Source of the DNA: Anaerolineae bacterium
GTDB lineage: Bacteria > Chloroflexota > Anaerolineae > Anaerolineales > Anaerolineaceae
Length of the DNA: 64,000 nt
Direction of reading: 5' to 3'
Assembly (NCBI GenBank): GCA_013314735.1
Contig: JABUFD010000002.1
Location: 1-64,000, forward strand
Part shown: in pieces, positions 8,068 through 16,135 of the stretch
Numbering within the stretch: the first letter of the stretch is position 1
Layout of the letters: every line of letters starts with the position of its first letter
Notes under the pieces: generated by a model
Database searches by the model: none
Told to the model about the DNA's origin: nothing
What the model saw: the letters and a program-made list of their open reading frames with translations, nothing else
Position numbers and translations under genes: made by a program

Positions 8068-8996
8068 TTGTTCCTCAGCCGATTACTATCGCTTCTCACC
8101 GGATCCACCCGAATACCCGGCCTGGCTATGTCCATCTCAAGGTGGCCGATATCGAACGTCAGCTCGCTTTTTATCAAAATGTGCTGGGTTTGAGGTTGAA
8201 CTGGCGGAACCAAAAAAGCGCCGGGTTGGGTGTGGAAGGCGAAGATATTGTCCGGATGACCGAGATCCCCAACGGCAGGCGATATCGCGGTGTGACAGGA
8301 ATCTATCATTTTGCCATCCTTTTCCCCAACCGCCGCGAGCTGGCCCGAGCGGTTACTCGCCTTTTCACCCTGCGCTGGCCCAATTACCCAACGGATCATG
8401 TGATGACCAAAACCACTTACCTGGATGATCCGGAAGGGAACAACATCGAGTTATATTGCGAGTCGCCAGAGGATGGGATTTCTGAAGTTGTCAATGGAGA
8501 GTTCATTGCCCGCCATTCAGACGGCACGCCCAGTGATGGGCGCGAGCCGCTTGACCTCGATGCGTTGTTCTCCAATCTTAACAAAGATGATCCCCTGGAT
8601 GTGCCTGTACCGATAGAAACACGCATGGGACATTTCCACCTCTATGTAGCAAACCTGAATGCAACCCGGCATTTCTATCATGAATTGCTCGGATTCGACG
8701 ATATGGGCATTGCGCGAACCTTCCGGATGGGCATGGTATCTGCCGGGGGGTATCATCATCACATTGGATTTAATACGTGGCAAGGGGAGGGTGCTCCGGC
8801 GCCGCTCTCTGATGGTTTGGGATTGAAATATTTCACTTTCAACTTGCCGGATGCTGAGGAACTCAACCGCATGGATGAGATGCTTCGGGAAGCGGGGGTG
8901 GAATATGAGCACCATACTGACGGCTTATTCTTACGTGATCCTTCCCAAAATTCTCTGCTCTTAACAACCGCCGAACTGGTGAAGGAGAATAAGTGA
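8064..8996 (+). CDS. Two-domain VOC protein (CatE/MhqO-like ring-cleavage dioxygenase)
   Basis: The 310-residue protein holds two vicinal-oxygen-chelate domains, at about 20-135 and 187-302. The first keeps a possible metal triad: H24 (GYVHLKV), H82 (YHFAI) and E129 (NNIELY). The second has H192 and a His cluster at 231-233 but SLLL where the Glu would be. Two-domain proteins of this type include Bacillus CatE and MhqO, involved in catechol or quinone detoxification. A partner carboxylesterase at 9580 supports that reading, as in MhqD/MhqE pairs. It overlaps the upstream gene by 4 bases. Confidence 0.8.
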   Translation: MIVPQPITIASHRIHPNTRPGYVHLKVADIERQLAFYQNVLGLRLNWRNQKSAGLGVEGEDIVRMTEIPNGRRYRGVTGIYHFAILFPNRRELARAVTRLFTLRWPNYPTDHVMTKTTYLDDPEGNNIELYCESPEDGISEVVNGEFIARHSDGTPSDGREPLDLDALFSNLNKDDPLDVPVPIETRMGHFHLYVANLNATRHFYHELLGFDDMGIARTFRMGMVSAGGYHHHIGFNTWQGEGAPAPLSDGLGLKYFTFNLPDAEELNRMDEMLREAGVEYEHHTDGLFLRDPSQNSLLLTTAELVKENK

Positions 8997-8999
8997 CCC

Positions 9000-9479
9000 A
9001 TGACGAACGGTGAATTGAAGGTTGGATCGCCAGCGCCTGATTTCAGGCTTACCTCTAGTGGTGGCGGCGAAATCGAACTCGCCGATTACCGCGGTCGATC
9101 GCGCGTGGTATTGTTCTTCGTCCGCGAGTTTAATTGAATGCAATGCCGAACACATGTCGCCCAGTTGGGGCGTATGCGGCAGGAATTTGGGAATGCAGGC
9201 GCTGAAGTGCTCATTGTCCTGGGAGACTCCCTGGAGCGTGCAGCCAAATATGCCGAGCAGCTCAAAGCGCCCTTCCCCGTTCTGGCCGATCCCGAGCGCA
9301 CGGTTTATCGTGCCTATGACCTGGACCGGGTAGCCTTCGTCATCCAGCGCACCGCCTCGGTGATTGTGGATCGAAAAGGCAGAATCCGATATATCAAACG
9401 CGCCACCAATCCAATGGAATGGCTGCGGGAGAGTCGCGAATTGTTGGCATTTGTGAAAGGTTTAGAAAGGGAAACATGA
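9000..9479 (+). CDS. Candidate selenocysteine-containing peroxiredoxin-like protein (AhpC/TSA family), in-frame UGA at 9135
   Basis: Reading from ATG 9000, the first 45 residues (KVGSPAPDFRLTSS, then RVVLFFVREFN) are a perfect start of an AhpC/TSA thioredoxin-fold protein. A TGA at 9135-9137 follows, then MQCRTHVAQLGRMRQEF and a normal C-terminus to 9479. In PRXL2-like relatives this place reads RxxGCxxCR, so the UGA replaces the first Cys of CxxC and would give UMQC, with Sec at residue 46 of 159. A hairpin lies just downstream. Alternatives are a nonsense mutation or re-initiation at ATG 9138, which would give a protein without its active site. The gene lies 3 bases after the VOC gene. SelA/B/C/D are not in the window. 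Confidence 0.7.
9153..9175 (+). promoter_or_regulatory. Putative bacterial SECIS hairpin
   Basis: CGCCC (9158-9162) pairs with GGGCG (9168-9172) around the loop AGTTG, and outer CAT/ATG pairs follow after a small internal loop. The apical loop begins 25 bases after the UGA, within the range known for bacterial SECIS elements, and it contains a GU pair of bases as SelB-binding loops do. It was found by eye; folding energy was not computed. Confidence 0.5.
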
Positions 9480-9583
9480 TCCCACAAATTCAAACCTCGA
9501 AACCTGTTATGGGTATTGCGGCTGTCTTCGAGGATCGGAGATTTACGATCCATCGATTGCTAATCACAGGTAAATCAGAATGA
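9476..9583 (+). CDS. Tiny coupled ORF of unknown function
   Basis: A 35-codon frame starts with ATG overlapping the stop of the peroxiredoxin-like gene (ATGA) and ends with TGA overlapping the ATG of the esterase gene (ATGA again). GAAAGGGAAAC precedes the start. The peptide (IQTSKPVMGIAAVFEDRRF and onward) is not recognisable. Exact ATGA junctions on both sides suggest that ribosomes pass through it, either as a real small protein or as a coupling leader for the esterase. It could also be a decayed gene remnant. Confidence 0.4.
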   Translation: MIPQIQTSKPVMGIAAVFEDRRFTIHRLLITGKSE

Positions 9584-10260
9584 ACAATATAGAAAGCCGC
9601 ATGAACTTATCCATTTACCATCTGATCCAGTTTCCCAAGACCTACTTTCCCGGGAATGGGCTAACCCGATACCCCGCTATCCTGGCCCTGCATGGGCATG
9701 GCGGCAGCGAACGCGACCTGATTGGGCTGGCGCCTGATTTGCCTGAAAACCTGTTATGGGTCAGCGGGCGGGGACCGGTGGTTTTTGCTCCCGGTGCTTA
9801 CGACTGGTATCCCGTCACGCAGTTCGGCCGCCCCGACCCCAATTTGCTTGAGCAAGCGTTGGGAAAAATAGATCAATTCATCGGTGAACTTTTAGAAAAT
9901 TACCCCATTGACCCTAAGAAAGTCTTTTTGATGGGCTTCAGTCAGGGCAGCATGATTTCAATGTCATTTTTGCTAACCCATCCTGATCGAATTACTGGCG
10001 TCATTGCCCAGTCTGGTTACGTGCCCATGCAGTCTAATCTAGCGATTAACCTGGCGGGGATCAAAGGTAAGCCGGTTGTGATGACCCACGGTTTCGAGGA
10101 CGCGAGCATGCCGCTGGATTGGTCGCAACAGTCCCGTGATTACCTGTTGAATCATGGCCTGGATGTGGAATATCACAACTTCCACATGGGCCACACTATC
10201 ACCGCAGAATATCTGGCGGCGGTGCGTAAATGGTTGGAAAAGCAACTTGCAAATGAATAG
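9580..10260 (+). CDS. Phospholipase/carboxylesterase-family alpha/beta hydrolase (MhqD-like)
   Basis: The 226-residue protein has LALHGHGGSERDL (oxyanion region, about 35-47), the nucleophile elbow GFSQGS with S121, and likely Asp174 (HGFEDASMP) and His205 (MGHTI). This is the short esterase type that includes Bacillus MhqD, which acts with a ring-cleavage VOC protein in quinone resistance. It is the last gene of the TetR-controlled operon. The substrate is not shown by the sequence. The following 208 bases to the next gene hold nothing I can name. Confidence 0.85.
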   Translation: MNNIESRMNLSIYHLIQFPKTYFPGNGLTRYPAILALHGHGGSERDLIGLAPDLPENLLWVSGRGPVVFAPGAYDWYPVTQFGRPDPNLLEQALGKIDQFIGELLENYPIDPKKVFLMGFSQGSMISMSFLLTHPDRITGVIAQSGYVPMQSNLAINLAGIKGKPVVMTHGFEDASMPLDWSQQSRDYLLNHGLDVEYHNFHMGHTITAEYLAAVRKWLEKQLANE

Positions 10261-10468
10261 AAAGCCGGATTAATCTATCCCTGGGCGCTGCCTTGTGCTC
10301 CGGAAAAGCGAAGCGGCGCATGATCTTGTTCCTGAGCGGCAAAAGCACCTCTTTGGAGGATTCTTTCTCCGCAGTCGCAGTGGTTCAGAATGACAGTCCA
10401 TTTGCCCTGCAGCAGCAACTTGTGTCAATTAAATTGCGCGCCTACTTGATGGCAGGCAATCGGTTATT

Positions 10469-11101
10469 TCACTTTTTTATTTTCGCCAAAATGCACTTTT
10501 CAGCGATTTCTACGGCACCATCCCAGCCGGTTGATGAGGTATTCACACACAAATCGTAATATCGTGCATCGACCCAGTTTTTTTGCGTAAATTTTTTATT
10601 GTAAGCATCCCGCTCTTGGTCATTTGTCTTAATAAGTTTTCGAGCATCCTGTTCTGTCAATTCATAGAGCGTACACAAACGCTTTACTCGATCTGAGTGA
10701 TTTGCGGTCAGGAGAATTGAAACATGATTGGGGTGATTCTTAAGAATATCCCAACCGCAGCGGCCTAAAAATATTGCTGAGCTTTTTGAGGCTATTTTTT
10801 GAATGGTTTCGCATTCTGTCTTAAATAATTCAGAATCAGATGGAGCGAGTTGGGGAAATTCAGCAATAATTATAGGGCTCAATCCAATCATCGAGCGATT
10901 AAAATTATCCCAAAAAGTGGTTAATCGCTCCTCCCTCCTTTCCACTTCACTTTCCAAAATATTCAGTTGTTGAGCTACACTTTGAATTATCTCTCGATCT
11001 AAAAACGGGATTCCTAATCTGTCGGCTAATTTTTCTCCGACATATGCCCCGCCACTACCGATTAGATGACTAATAGTAATCGCCAAATCTTCATTTTCCA
11101 T
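10469..11101 (-). CDS. Cytidylate kinase-like family protein
   Basis: The 210-residue protein begins ITISHLIGSGGAYVGEKLADRLGIPFLDREI, the P-loop region of the cytidylate-kinase-like family (PF13189 type), which has GSGG in place of GSGKST. A later FLGRCGWDIL and a LIKTNDQERDAYNKKF segment fit the lid with catalytic Arg. Such proteins are annotated as CMP-kinase-like but their substrate is unproven; the real cmk is usually elsewhere. It is the last gene of the long minus-strand run and is separated from the CDP-alcohol transferase by 186 AT-rich bases. A role in CMP recycling from lipid synthesis is a guess from context. Confidence 0.75.
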   Translation of the reverse strand: MENEDLAITISHLIGSGGAYVGEKLADRLGIPFLDREIIQSVAQQLNILESEVERREERLTTFWDNFNRSMIGLSPIIIAEFPQLAPSDSELFKTECETIQKIASKSSAIFLGRCGWDILKNHPNHVSILLTANHSDRVKRLCTLYELTEQDARKLIKTNDQERDAYNKKFTQKNWVDARYYDLCVNTSSTGWDGAVEIAEKCILAKIKK

Positions 11102-11287
11102 ATGAACCTCACATTACATAATCTGACCTCATCCTGCACACAATGAACGGATAGTAAGTCAATATTCAATACTTTCGTCAATTAACTATCATAATTTCAT
11201 ATAACATAAAACGCAAATTAATCGCCGTATTTATTTCGAGATTTGAGAGGTGATTTTAATTTTTCATTTATTGTTTATTCGCAGATA

Positions 11288-12013
11288 TTATTTCAAGTTT
11301 TTATGGTCGGTTTGATGACACGACTCGTTGATCAACCTCTCATTATCGATTTTCCTCAATGATCTGGCACTGCTAATAGAAAAAATGAGAAACATTGAAT
11401 ACAAAATAAGCGCAACAACCACAACGGCAATGTCTAAGAAAGTTAGAGGAGTTATATTCCCAATATAAAATTTAGCTTTAGGATCTTTCATGAAATAGAT
11501 CACAATATTTAGAATTATTGCCAAAGCGCGAATTTCAGTTGGCCCTAATTCACCAAAGGATATTTGAAAAACATTATTGGTATATGTGGATAGATAAGTA
11601 TAAATTGAAAGTAGCAGATATCCAATCAATGCAATCAAAGCCAATTCCATACTTAAATAGGGTGAGAACCCTAATCCCAAAAAAATCAATAAAATACTGA
11701 TGGCGTCAATTATATGGTCGATAAAGAACCCATATAAAGGTCGCTCAATCTTACGTTTGCGGGCCAGGGTTCCATCCAGGCTATCTCCAAACCAGTTCAG
11801 CAAAAACCCGAAACTCGCGAGCCAAAGAAAATTTATATTTATATTCGTTGCACAATAGGATATAAAAATTAGAAAGGATGCAAACAATCCCAGACCAGTC
11901 AAATGGTCAGGGGTGACCCAGGCAGGTAAATGTTCCGCAAGCCAATTTAGTGCGGGGCGTTCCAAAGGTCCAAGGATTGTGTTGTTAATGCGGATGTGAT
12001 TCTTCTTTTCCAT
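11288..12013 (-). CDS. CDP-alcohol phosphatidyltransferase-family membrane enzyme
   Basis: The 241-residue membrane protein carries the family signature, DGTLARKRKIERPLYGFFID followed by HIID, in the cytosolic loop after the second helix. The spacing between AR and G is nine residues against the usual eight. Several hydrophobic segments follow (ISILLIFLGLGF, ALIALIGYLLL, DIAVVVVALILYSMFLIF). The family transfers a phospho-alcohol from a CDP-linked donor, as in PgsA, Pis or Pss. The substrate cannot be told here. GGAGAAAAA precedes the ATG. It lies next to a flippase-like gene, which supports a membrane-lipid role. Confidence 0.85.
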   Translation of the reverse strand: MEKKNHIRINNTILGPLERPALNWLAEHLPAWVTPDHLTGLGLFASFLIFISYCATNININFLWLASFGFLLNWFGDSLDGTLARKRKIERPLYGFFIDHIIDAISILLIFLGLGFSPYLSMELALIALIGYLLLSIYTYLSTYTNNVFQISFGELGPTEIRALAIILNIVIYFMKDPKAKFYIGNITPLTFLDIAVVVVALILYSMFLIFSISSARSLRKIDNERLINESCHQTDHKNLK

Positions 12014-12062
12014 TTTTTCTCCGATTTAGTAAGGATCAAGAATCTTAAAGCGTAAAAGAAAT

Positions 12063-13037
12063 TTAGAAGGCAGATTCCTTTTGTTTATGTAGAAGTGCAC
12101 GAAATGCGGCCATTCCCAAAAAAAATGGAACCCAAAAAGTGATCGCTCGAAATGCAAGAGTGAGAATGGCGGCAGATTCGAGTTCAACTCCCAAAGAATT
12201 TAGCGCCAGGGTCATCATGCCTTCCATGACCCCAATCCCAGAGGGGGTAGGTGAGATAATCGTAAATAGGTAACCCAAAGTAAAGCCACTTACTACAACT
12301 CCCAGATCAAATTTGAGTCCAAATGCAAGAAAAAGTAAGGAAAGTATAGAGATCAGAATTACTTTATTCACAAACGCAAGACCGAGTGGCAGAAACAACA
12401 GCCGAATATTATTATGGATCGTTTGGGCTCCAATATGAATTTCTTCTGAGAAATGGATGATCTGTTCATCGCTTATACTGATCTTTTTGAAAAAAATACG
12501 AATAATCCGGTTAAGCATCTGAAAGATTACGCCCAGGATTGTTTTCAATAAATCAATGTGTTTACTACTTAAGAATATTATCAAAATTAATCCACTGATG
12601 ATCCCTCCCAACAGGCATGTGGCAGCTATTTCAAACCAGGTTAGCGGTTGGTGCGCCCGCAAAATAAGAAGACCAACAAGAGAAGTAATAAACAACGCAA
12701 GGTCATCAAACAAGAGATAAAGCATGCTAGCAAATGTTACCCGTGCGCTTGAAATGCCCTTTTCTTTTGCATCCGATATGAACAGCAATAGCGTAGAAAT
12801 TCCTGCTGAAGGGGTAATGATCCTCACAAAGTTTACTGCAGCAGAACTTAATGTAACCATATGCAAATAGGATTCCTTGATACCAACAAGTCCGTAGATC
12901 ACACAATATGAAAATCCCATTGTAGCCATCCACAAAAGTACAAGGATGAAAGCAATGAAAATGTATAAAGATTCCGCCTGACCTAAAATCTTTTTCATCT
13001 CCGAAACTTCAGAAATTTGAGTCAGGACAAATAACAC
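12063..13037 (-). CDS. Lysylphosphatidylglycerol-synthase-TM/YbhN-family membrane protein
   Basis: The protein has about eight transmembrane helices and the UPF0104/AglD-like pattern with a late segment PSGIGVMEGMM, typical of YbhN/MprF flippase-domain relatives. The GTG start at 13037 gives 324 residues but cuts the first helix and has no ribosome site. The frame is open further upstream; an ATA at 13076 gives an IKRFLITLILFIAVLF helix and has GAAGGG 9 bases before it. The true start is therefore probably 13076 with a rare ATA codon. Likely role: moving a lipid or glycolipid across the membrane; substrate unknown. Confidence 0.75.
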   Translation of the reverse strand: MLFVLTQISEVSEMKKILGQAESLYIFIAFILVLLWMATMGFSYCVIYGLVGIKESYLHMVTLSSAAVNFVRIITPSAGISTLLLFISDAKEKGISSARVTFASMLYLLFDDLALFITSLVGLLILRAHQPLTWFEIAATCLLGGIISGLILIIFLSSKHIDLLKTILGVIFQMLNRIIRIFFKKISISDEQIIHFSEEIHIGAQTIHNNIRLLFLPLGLAFVNKVILISILSLLFLAFGLKFDLGVVVSGFTLGYLFTIISPTPSGIGVMEGMMTLALNSLGVELESAAILTLAFRAITFWVPFFLGMAAFRALLHKQKESAF

Positions 13038-13121
13038 GGCAATAAAAAGAATTAGCGTGATAAGAAATCTCTTTATAGTATCTTTCCCTTCGTAAGGATC
13101 GTAATCTTTAAACCATTTTCA

Positions 13122-13907
13122 TTAGAAATCCGATGTAAAAATCATCAGTACACCCAGGCAAGCAAATACACCGCTGACTATTTTTTCGAGCGTTTTCTCA
13201 CTCACCTTATTCGCCAATTTGGATGTAAGCAAACCACCTATAATCGATCCGACCGCGACGATTAATCCTGATAGGAAATTTACATTCCCATGAAGAGCAT
13301 ACCCAACCGTTCCTGATGCAGCGGTTAAGGCCATAATCAGTGATGAAGTACCAATGGCCTTGTGTATGGGGTACTTAAGAACAAGGATGAGAACAAGCAG
13401 AAATGCCATCCCGCCCCCGGCCCCTACCATACCACTCATCCCGCCAAGTAGTAGCCCAATCCCAATCGAAGCCAATATTTTTTTGGGATTAAGCGGCTGT
13501 ATATTCTCAACATCTAGCCTGGCTTTAGAGGGAAGCATTGATTTTCTCCACATGGCGATGGCCATGATGAAAATCATCACGATAAACCCGACTCCCATTT
13601 GGCCGCCAGATAGAGATTGATTTGCGAGTAAGGAACCTATTTGAGCCCCTATAATGGCACCAAGAGCGAGCCATAAGCCCGATTTTATATTCACATTCCC
13701 GTTTTTATAATAGGACCAGGCGACAAATAGAGGTGTGATGACATCGACAAACAAGCTGGTCCCGATTGCTGTGTGCATGGAGAAACCCAATAAAACAGTC
13801 AAGAGCGGAACAACCACCACCACGCCGCTTGCACCGGTTAAGCCAACAACACTTCCCGTCAGCAATCCAATGCCAATCAAACCAATCAATTGTGTGATTA
13901 AGGACAT
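13122..13907 (-). CDS. Sulfite exporter TauE/SafE-family membrane protein
   Basis: The 261-residue protein has two similar halves, each beginning with a Gly-rich helix pair: GLLTGSVVGLTGASGVVVVV and, midway, GLLLGGMSGMVGAGGG. About eight helices are present. This two-fold repeat defines TauE/SafE (DUF81) permeases, which carry sulfite, sulfoacetate or other organic anions. No neighbouring sulfur gene identifies the substrate. It lies 21 bases from the adjacent DegV gene on the same strand and appears to be in the same operon. Confidence 0.85.
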   Translation of the reverse strand: MSLITQLIGLIGIGLLTGSVVGLTGASGVVVVVPLLTVLLGFSMHTAIGTSLFVDVITPLFVAWSYYKNGNVNIKSGLWLALGAIIGAQIGSLLANQSLSGGQMGVGFIVMIFIMAIAMWRKSMLPSKARLDVENIQPLNPKKILASIGIGLLLGGMSGMVGAGGGMAFLLVLILVLKYPIHKAIGTSSLIMALTAASGTVGYALHGNVNFLSGLIVAVGSIIGGLLTSKLANKVSEKTLEKIVSGVFACLGVLMIFTSDF

Positions 13908-13928
13908 ACCTAATTGACCTTTTTAATT

Positions 13929-14780
13929 TTATTCTGCTGTATAAAAAACCAATCCCAATGTACCAGGTCCTGCGTGGACGCCGATGACTGGTCCCATATC
14001 GGAGGTAATCATTTCGATACAATTGAATTGATCTCTGATTGAATGTTCAAATTGTTGCGCTTCTTCGGGAATATTTCCGTGCAGGATTGTTACATGGACG
14101 GGTTGATCGCCCACCTTTTCCTTCATCAACTCTATTAACCGGGAAAGTGAGCGATTACGCGTACGCTGTTTCTCTAAGGGCTCTATCCTTCCGTTACTAA
14201 TATACAAGATTGGCTTGATATCGAGGGCTGATCCTAAAAATGCCGTACCTCCCCCAATTCTTCCGCCTTTATGTAAGTATTCCAGCGTTTTTACCGTGAA
14301 AATTACATTTAGACGCTTTTTAATGTCGTCAACCAACTTTAAAATGCTTTGGGCATCCTGACCCTGTCCCGCCGCTCTGGCAGCAGCAAGCGATATCATT
14401 CCCAGCCCCAGGGAGACCGATTCAGAATTAACAATATGAACGGGAATTTTATTAAATTGTTCGTTGGCCATTTCAGCGGATTGAATGGTCGCACTCATAT
14501 GATGAGAAATCACGATGGTAATAATTTCATCAACCTCATCAGCGAGCTTATTATAAATATTGACGAAATCAGAGGCAGTCGGTTGGGCAGTAGTGGGTAA
14601 TTTTTTGCTGGCAGCAAGAAGTTTATAAAATTCAGTATCCTCCAAATCAATTCCGGCGCGGTAGGTTTTGTCACCAAATGTGACATAAACAGGTGCAATA
14701 TGAATTCCTAATTCCTCTCCGCGTGCTGGCGATAAAGAACATGCGCCATCTGTGACAATTGCAACTTTCTGGTTTTTCAT
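13929..14780 (-). CDS. DegV-family fatty-acid-binding protein (first paralogue)
   Basis: The 283-residue protein has the DegV layout: VAIVTDGACSLSP at the N-terminus, PVYVTFGDKTYRAGIDL, then TTAQPTASDF, GGRIGGG near 170 and the C-terminal GVHAGPGTLGLVFY. DegV/FakB proteins bind a fatty acid so that FakA can phosphorylate it for PlsX/PlsY. The lipid-binding TxxQP motif is kept. No FakA (DAK-type) kinase is in the window. The gene is 24 bases from a plsY-like gene on the same strand, fitting uptake of exogenous fatty acids. Confidence 0.9.
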   Translation of the reverse strand: MKNQKVAIVTDGACSLSPARGEELGIHIAPVYVTFGDKTYRAGIDLEDTEFYKLLAASKKLPTTAQPTASDFVNIYNKLADEVDEIITIVISHHMSATIQSAEMANEQFNKIPVHIVNSESVSLGLGMISLAAARAAGQGQDAQSILKLVDDIKKRLNVIFTVKTLEYLHKGGRIGGGTAFLGSALDIKPILYISNGRIEPLEKQRTRNRSLSRLIELMKEKVGDQPVHVTILHGNIPEEAQQFEHSIRDQFNCIEMITSDMGPVIGVHAGPGTLGLVFYTAE

Positions 14781-14804
14781 GATTTAATCCTTTCTCGAAT
14801 AGAG

Positions 14805-15449
14805 TTACTTGATCTTTCTTGACCGCCAGCTTACGCCGCGTTCGTTACCATTCTTTAATCGGGCTAAGTTCGGAAGTAAGGCCAGAACCAATAAACCCGT
14901 GCTCAAAACCCCATACACAATATATTGCCAGGAGGATAAACCCAGCAGATATTGAATAACCGATAAAAGTAAAGTACTCACTCCAATACTGAGGGTAGCG
15001 AGCGATGCATACCCGACAGCAAAAAACATGATAAGGGCAATAGCGCTGATAATTGGGAAGGCAGATGGCATGAGAGCGAACACGCCCCCAAGAGCTGTTG
15101 CTCCACCAGCTCCCCCTTTGAAAACCAATTTGCCAGTAGTGTCTTTTTCCACAAGAAAAACCGAATAATTATGCCCAACGATAGCAAAAATTGGTGCCAT
15201 AATTTCCAATCCAACCATTCCTGGCGCGATGTACCTGGCGAACCAAACACTAGCCACCCCTTTAAAACCGTCCAAAAACAGAGTGAGTAATGCAATCGGA
15301 TACCCACTTGCGCGCATTGTGTTGGTCGTTCCTGTTCTTCCACTGCCCATTTTCCGGATATCCACTCCTTTTACCAGTTTCGAGAAGATCCAGCCAAAAG
15401 GGATGGCGCCCAGGAAATATGAAAAAAACAAACTAAAGACAAATTTCAA
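14805..15449 (-). CDS. plsY: PlsY glycerol-3-phosphate acyltransferase
   Basis: The 214-residue membrane protein has the PlsY signatures: FLGAIPFGWIFSKLVKGVDI, the phosphate loop GSGRTGTTNTMRASG, then LDGFKGVASV, then GHNYSVFL with a GGAGGATALGG loop. PlsY moves an acyl group from acyl-phosphate to glycerol-3-phosphate on the inner face of the membrane, giving lysophosphatidate. The Arg in GSGRTG replaces the usual Asn of GSGN, a change I believe also occurs in other Chloroflexota. It overlaps the MBL gene upstream by 4 bases. Confidence 0.9.
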   Translation of the reverse strand: MKFVFSLFFSYFLGAIPFGWIFSKLVKGVDIRKMGSGRTGTTNTMRASGYPIALLTLFLDGFKGVASVWFARYIAPGMVGLEIMAPIFAIVGHNYSVFLVEKDTTGKLVFKGGAGGATALGGVFALMPSAFPIISAIALIMFFAVGYASLATLSIGVSTLLLSVIQYLLGLSSWQYIVYGVLSTGLLVLALLPNLARLKNGNERGVSWRSRKIK

Positions 15450-16114
15450 TTTTCCAATAACTCCTTTTTTTCAAACGTGTACCAGTTTTCTCCATACAAG
15501 ATAACTGAATCGATTCGAGGGATTAATTCATTCGGATTCGCTTCAGTCCCATCAAGATCGTAATGAATTGGGAGGATATAAGGCGATGCCATTTTCTTAG
15601 CCATCTCTATAACTACAGATTTATATTTTTCGGGTCCTATAGGTGAAGTACGCCAGGGCAGGCATAAAATATCCGGATGAATTTCTGGCGGAAATTGATG
15701 GGCGTCGCCAATATGCAATAAGTCGGCATCATCATGGATCAAGAATGAGAGTGGTGTTCCTCCAGGATCAGGGATCTTAAAACGAAAAAGTAAGCTGACG
15801 ATGAAATAGACCGGGTCTTTAACCACACTAAAGCCTGGCAAAATTTCAATGTTTTCGATACGTTCTCCAGTGGTCAACGGTTGAAGACGAGAAGAAGGCA
15901 CTCCCATTTTTAATGCAATATCGCACACGTCTCGAGAAGCCACTACAATACCAGTTGGAATCTGAGCCACCTTACCGATATGGTCCTTGTGGGCATGCGA
16001 AACACAAATATACTCAACATTCGGCAAAGGATCCCGTGTAAAATCCGGATCGATCAAGATATGATGCTTTCCAACAATTTCTACACACGAGTGTCCAAGA
16101 AAACGAATTTTCAT
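15446..16114 (-). CDS. UlaG-like metallo-beta-lactamase-fold hydrolase
   Basis: The 222-residue protein begins MKIRFLGHSCVEI and has the metal motif HAHKDH at 40-45, then a later HIGDAHQFP and PIHYD, as in the UlaG/RomA branch of metallo-beta-lactamase-fold proteins. Such proteins are often annotated as metal-dependent hydrolases acting on phosphoesters or N-acyl lipids. The substrate is unknown. Stop and start overlap with plsY (4 bases), so the two are translated together, which may hint at a lipid-linked substrate. Confidence 0.8.
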   Translation of the reverse strand: MKIRFLGHSCVEIVGKHHILIDPDFTRDPLPNVEYICVSHAHKDHIGKVAQIPTGIVVASRDVCDIALKMGVPSSRLQPLTTGERIENIEILPGFSVVKDPVYFIVSLLFRFKIPDPGGTPLSFLIHDDADLLHIGDAHQFPPEIHPDILCLPWRTSPIGPEKYKSVVIEMAKKMASPYILPIHYDLDGTEANPNELIPRIDSVILYGENWYTFEKKELLEN

Positions 16115-16135
16115 TAAATCTCCTATTTATAAAGG

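Noticed and set aside
9138-9479. Peroxiredoxin-like gene starting at ATG 9138.
   Set aside because: It would lack the N-terminal strand and the first active-site residue, and the 45 codons upstream are clearly part of the same protein fold.
10293-10559. 88-codon plus-strand frame after the esterase gene.
   Set aside because: It overlaps the real kinase-like gene on the other strand, has no ribosome site and shows no family pattern.
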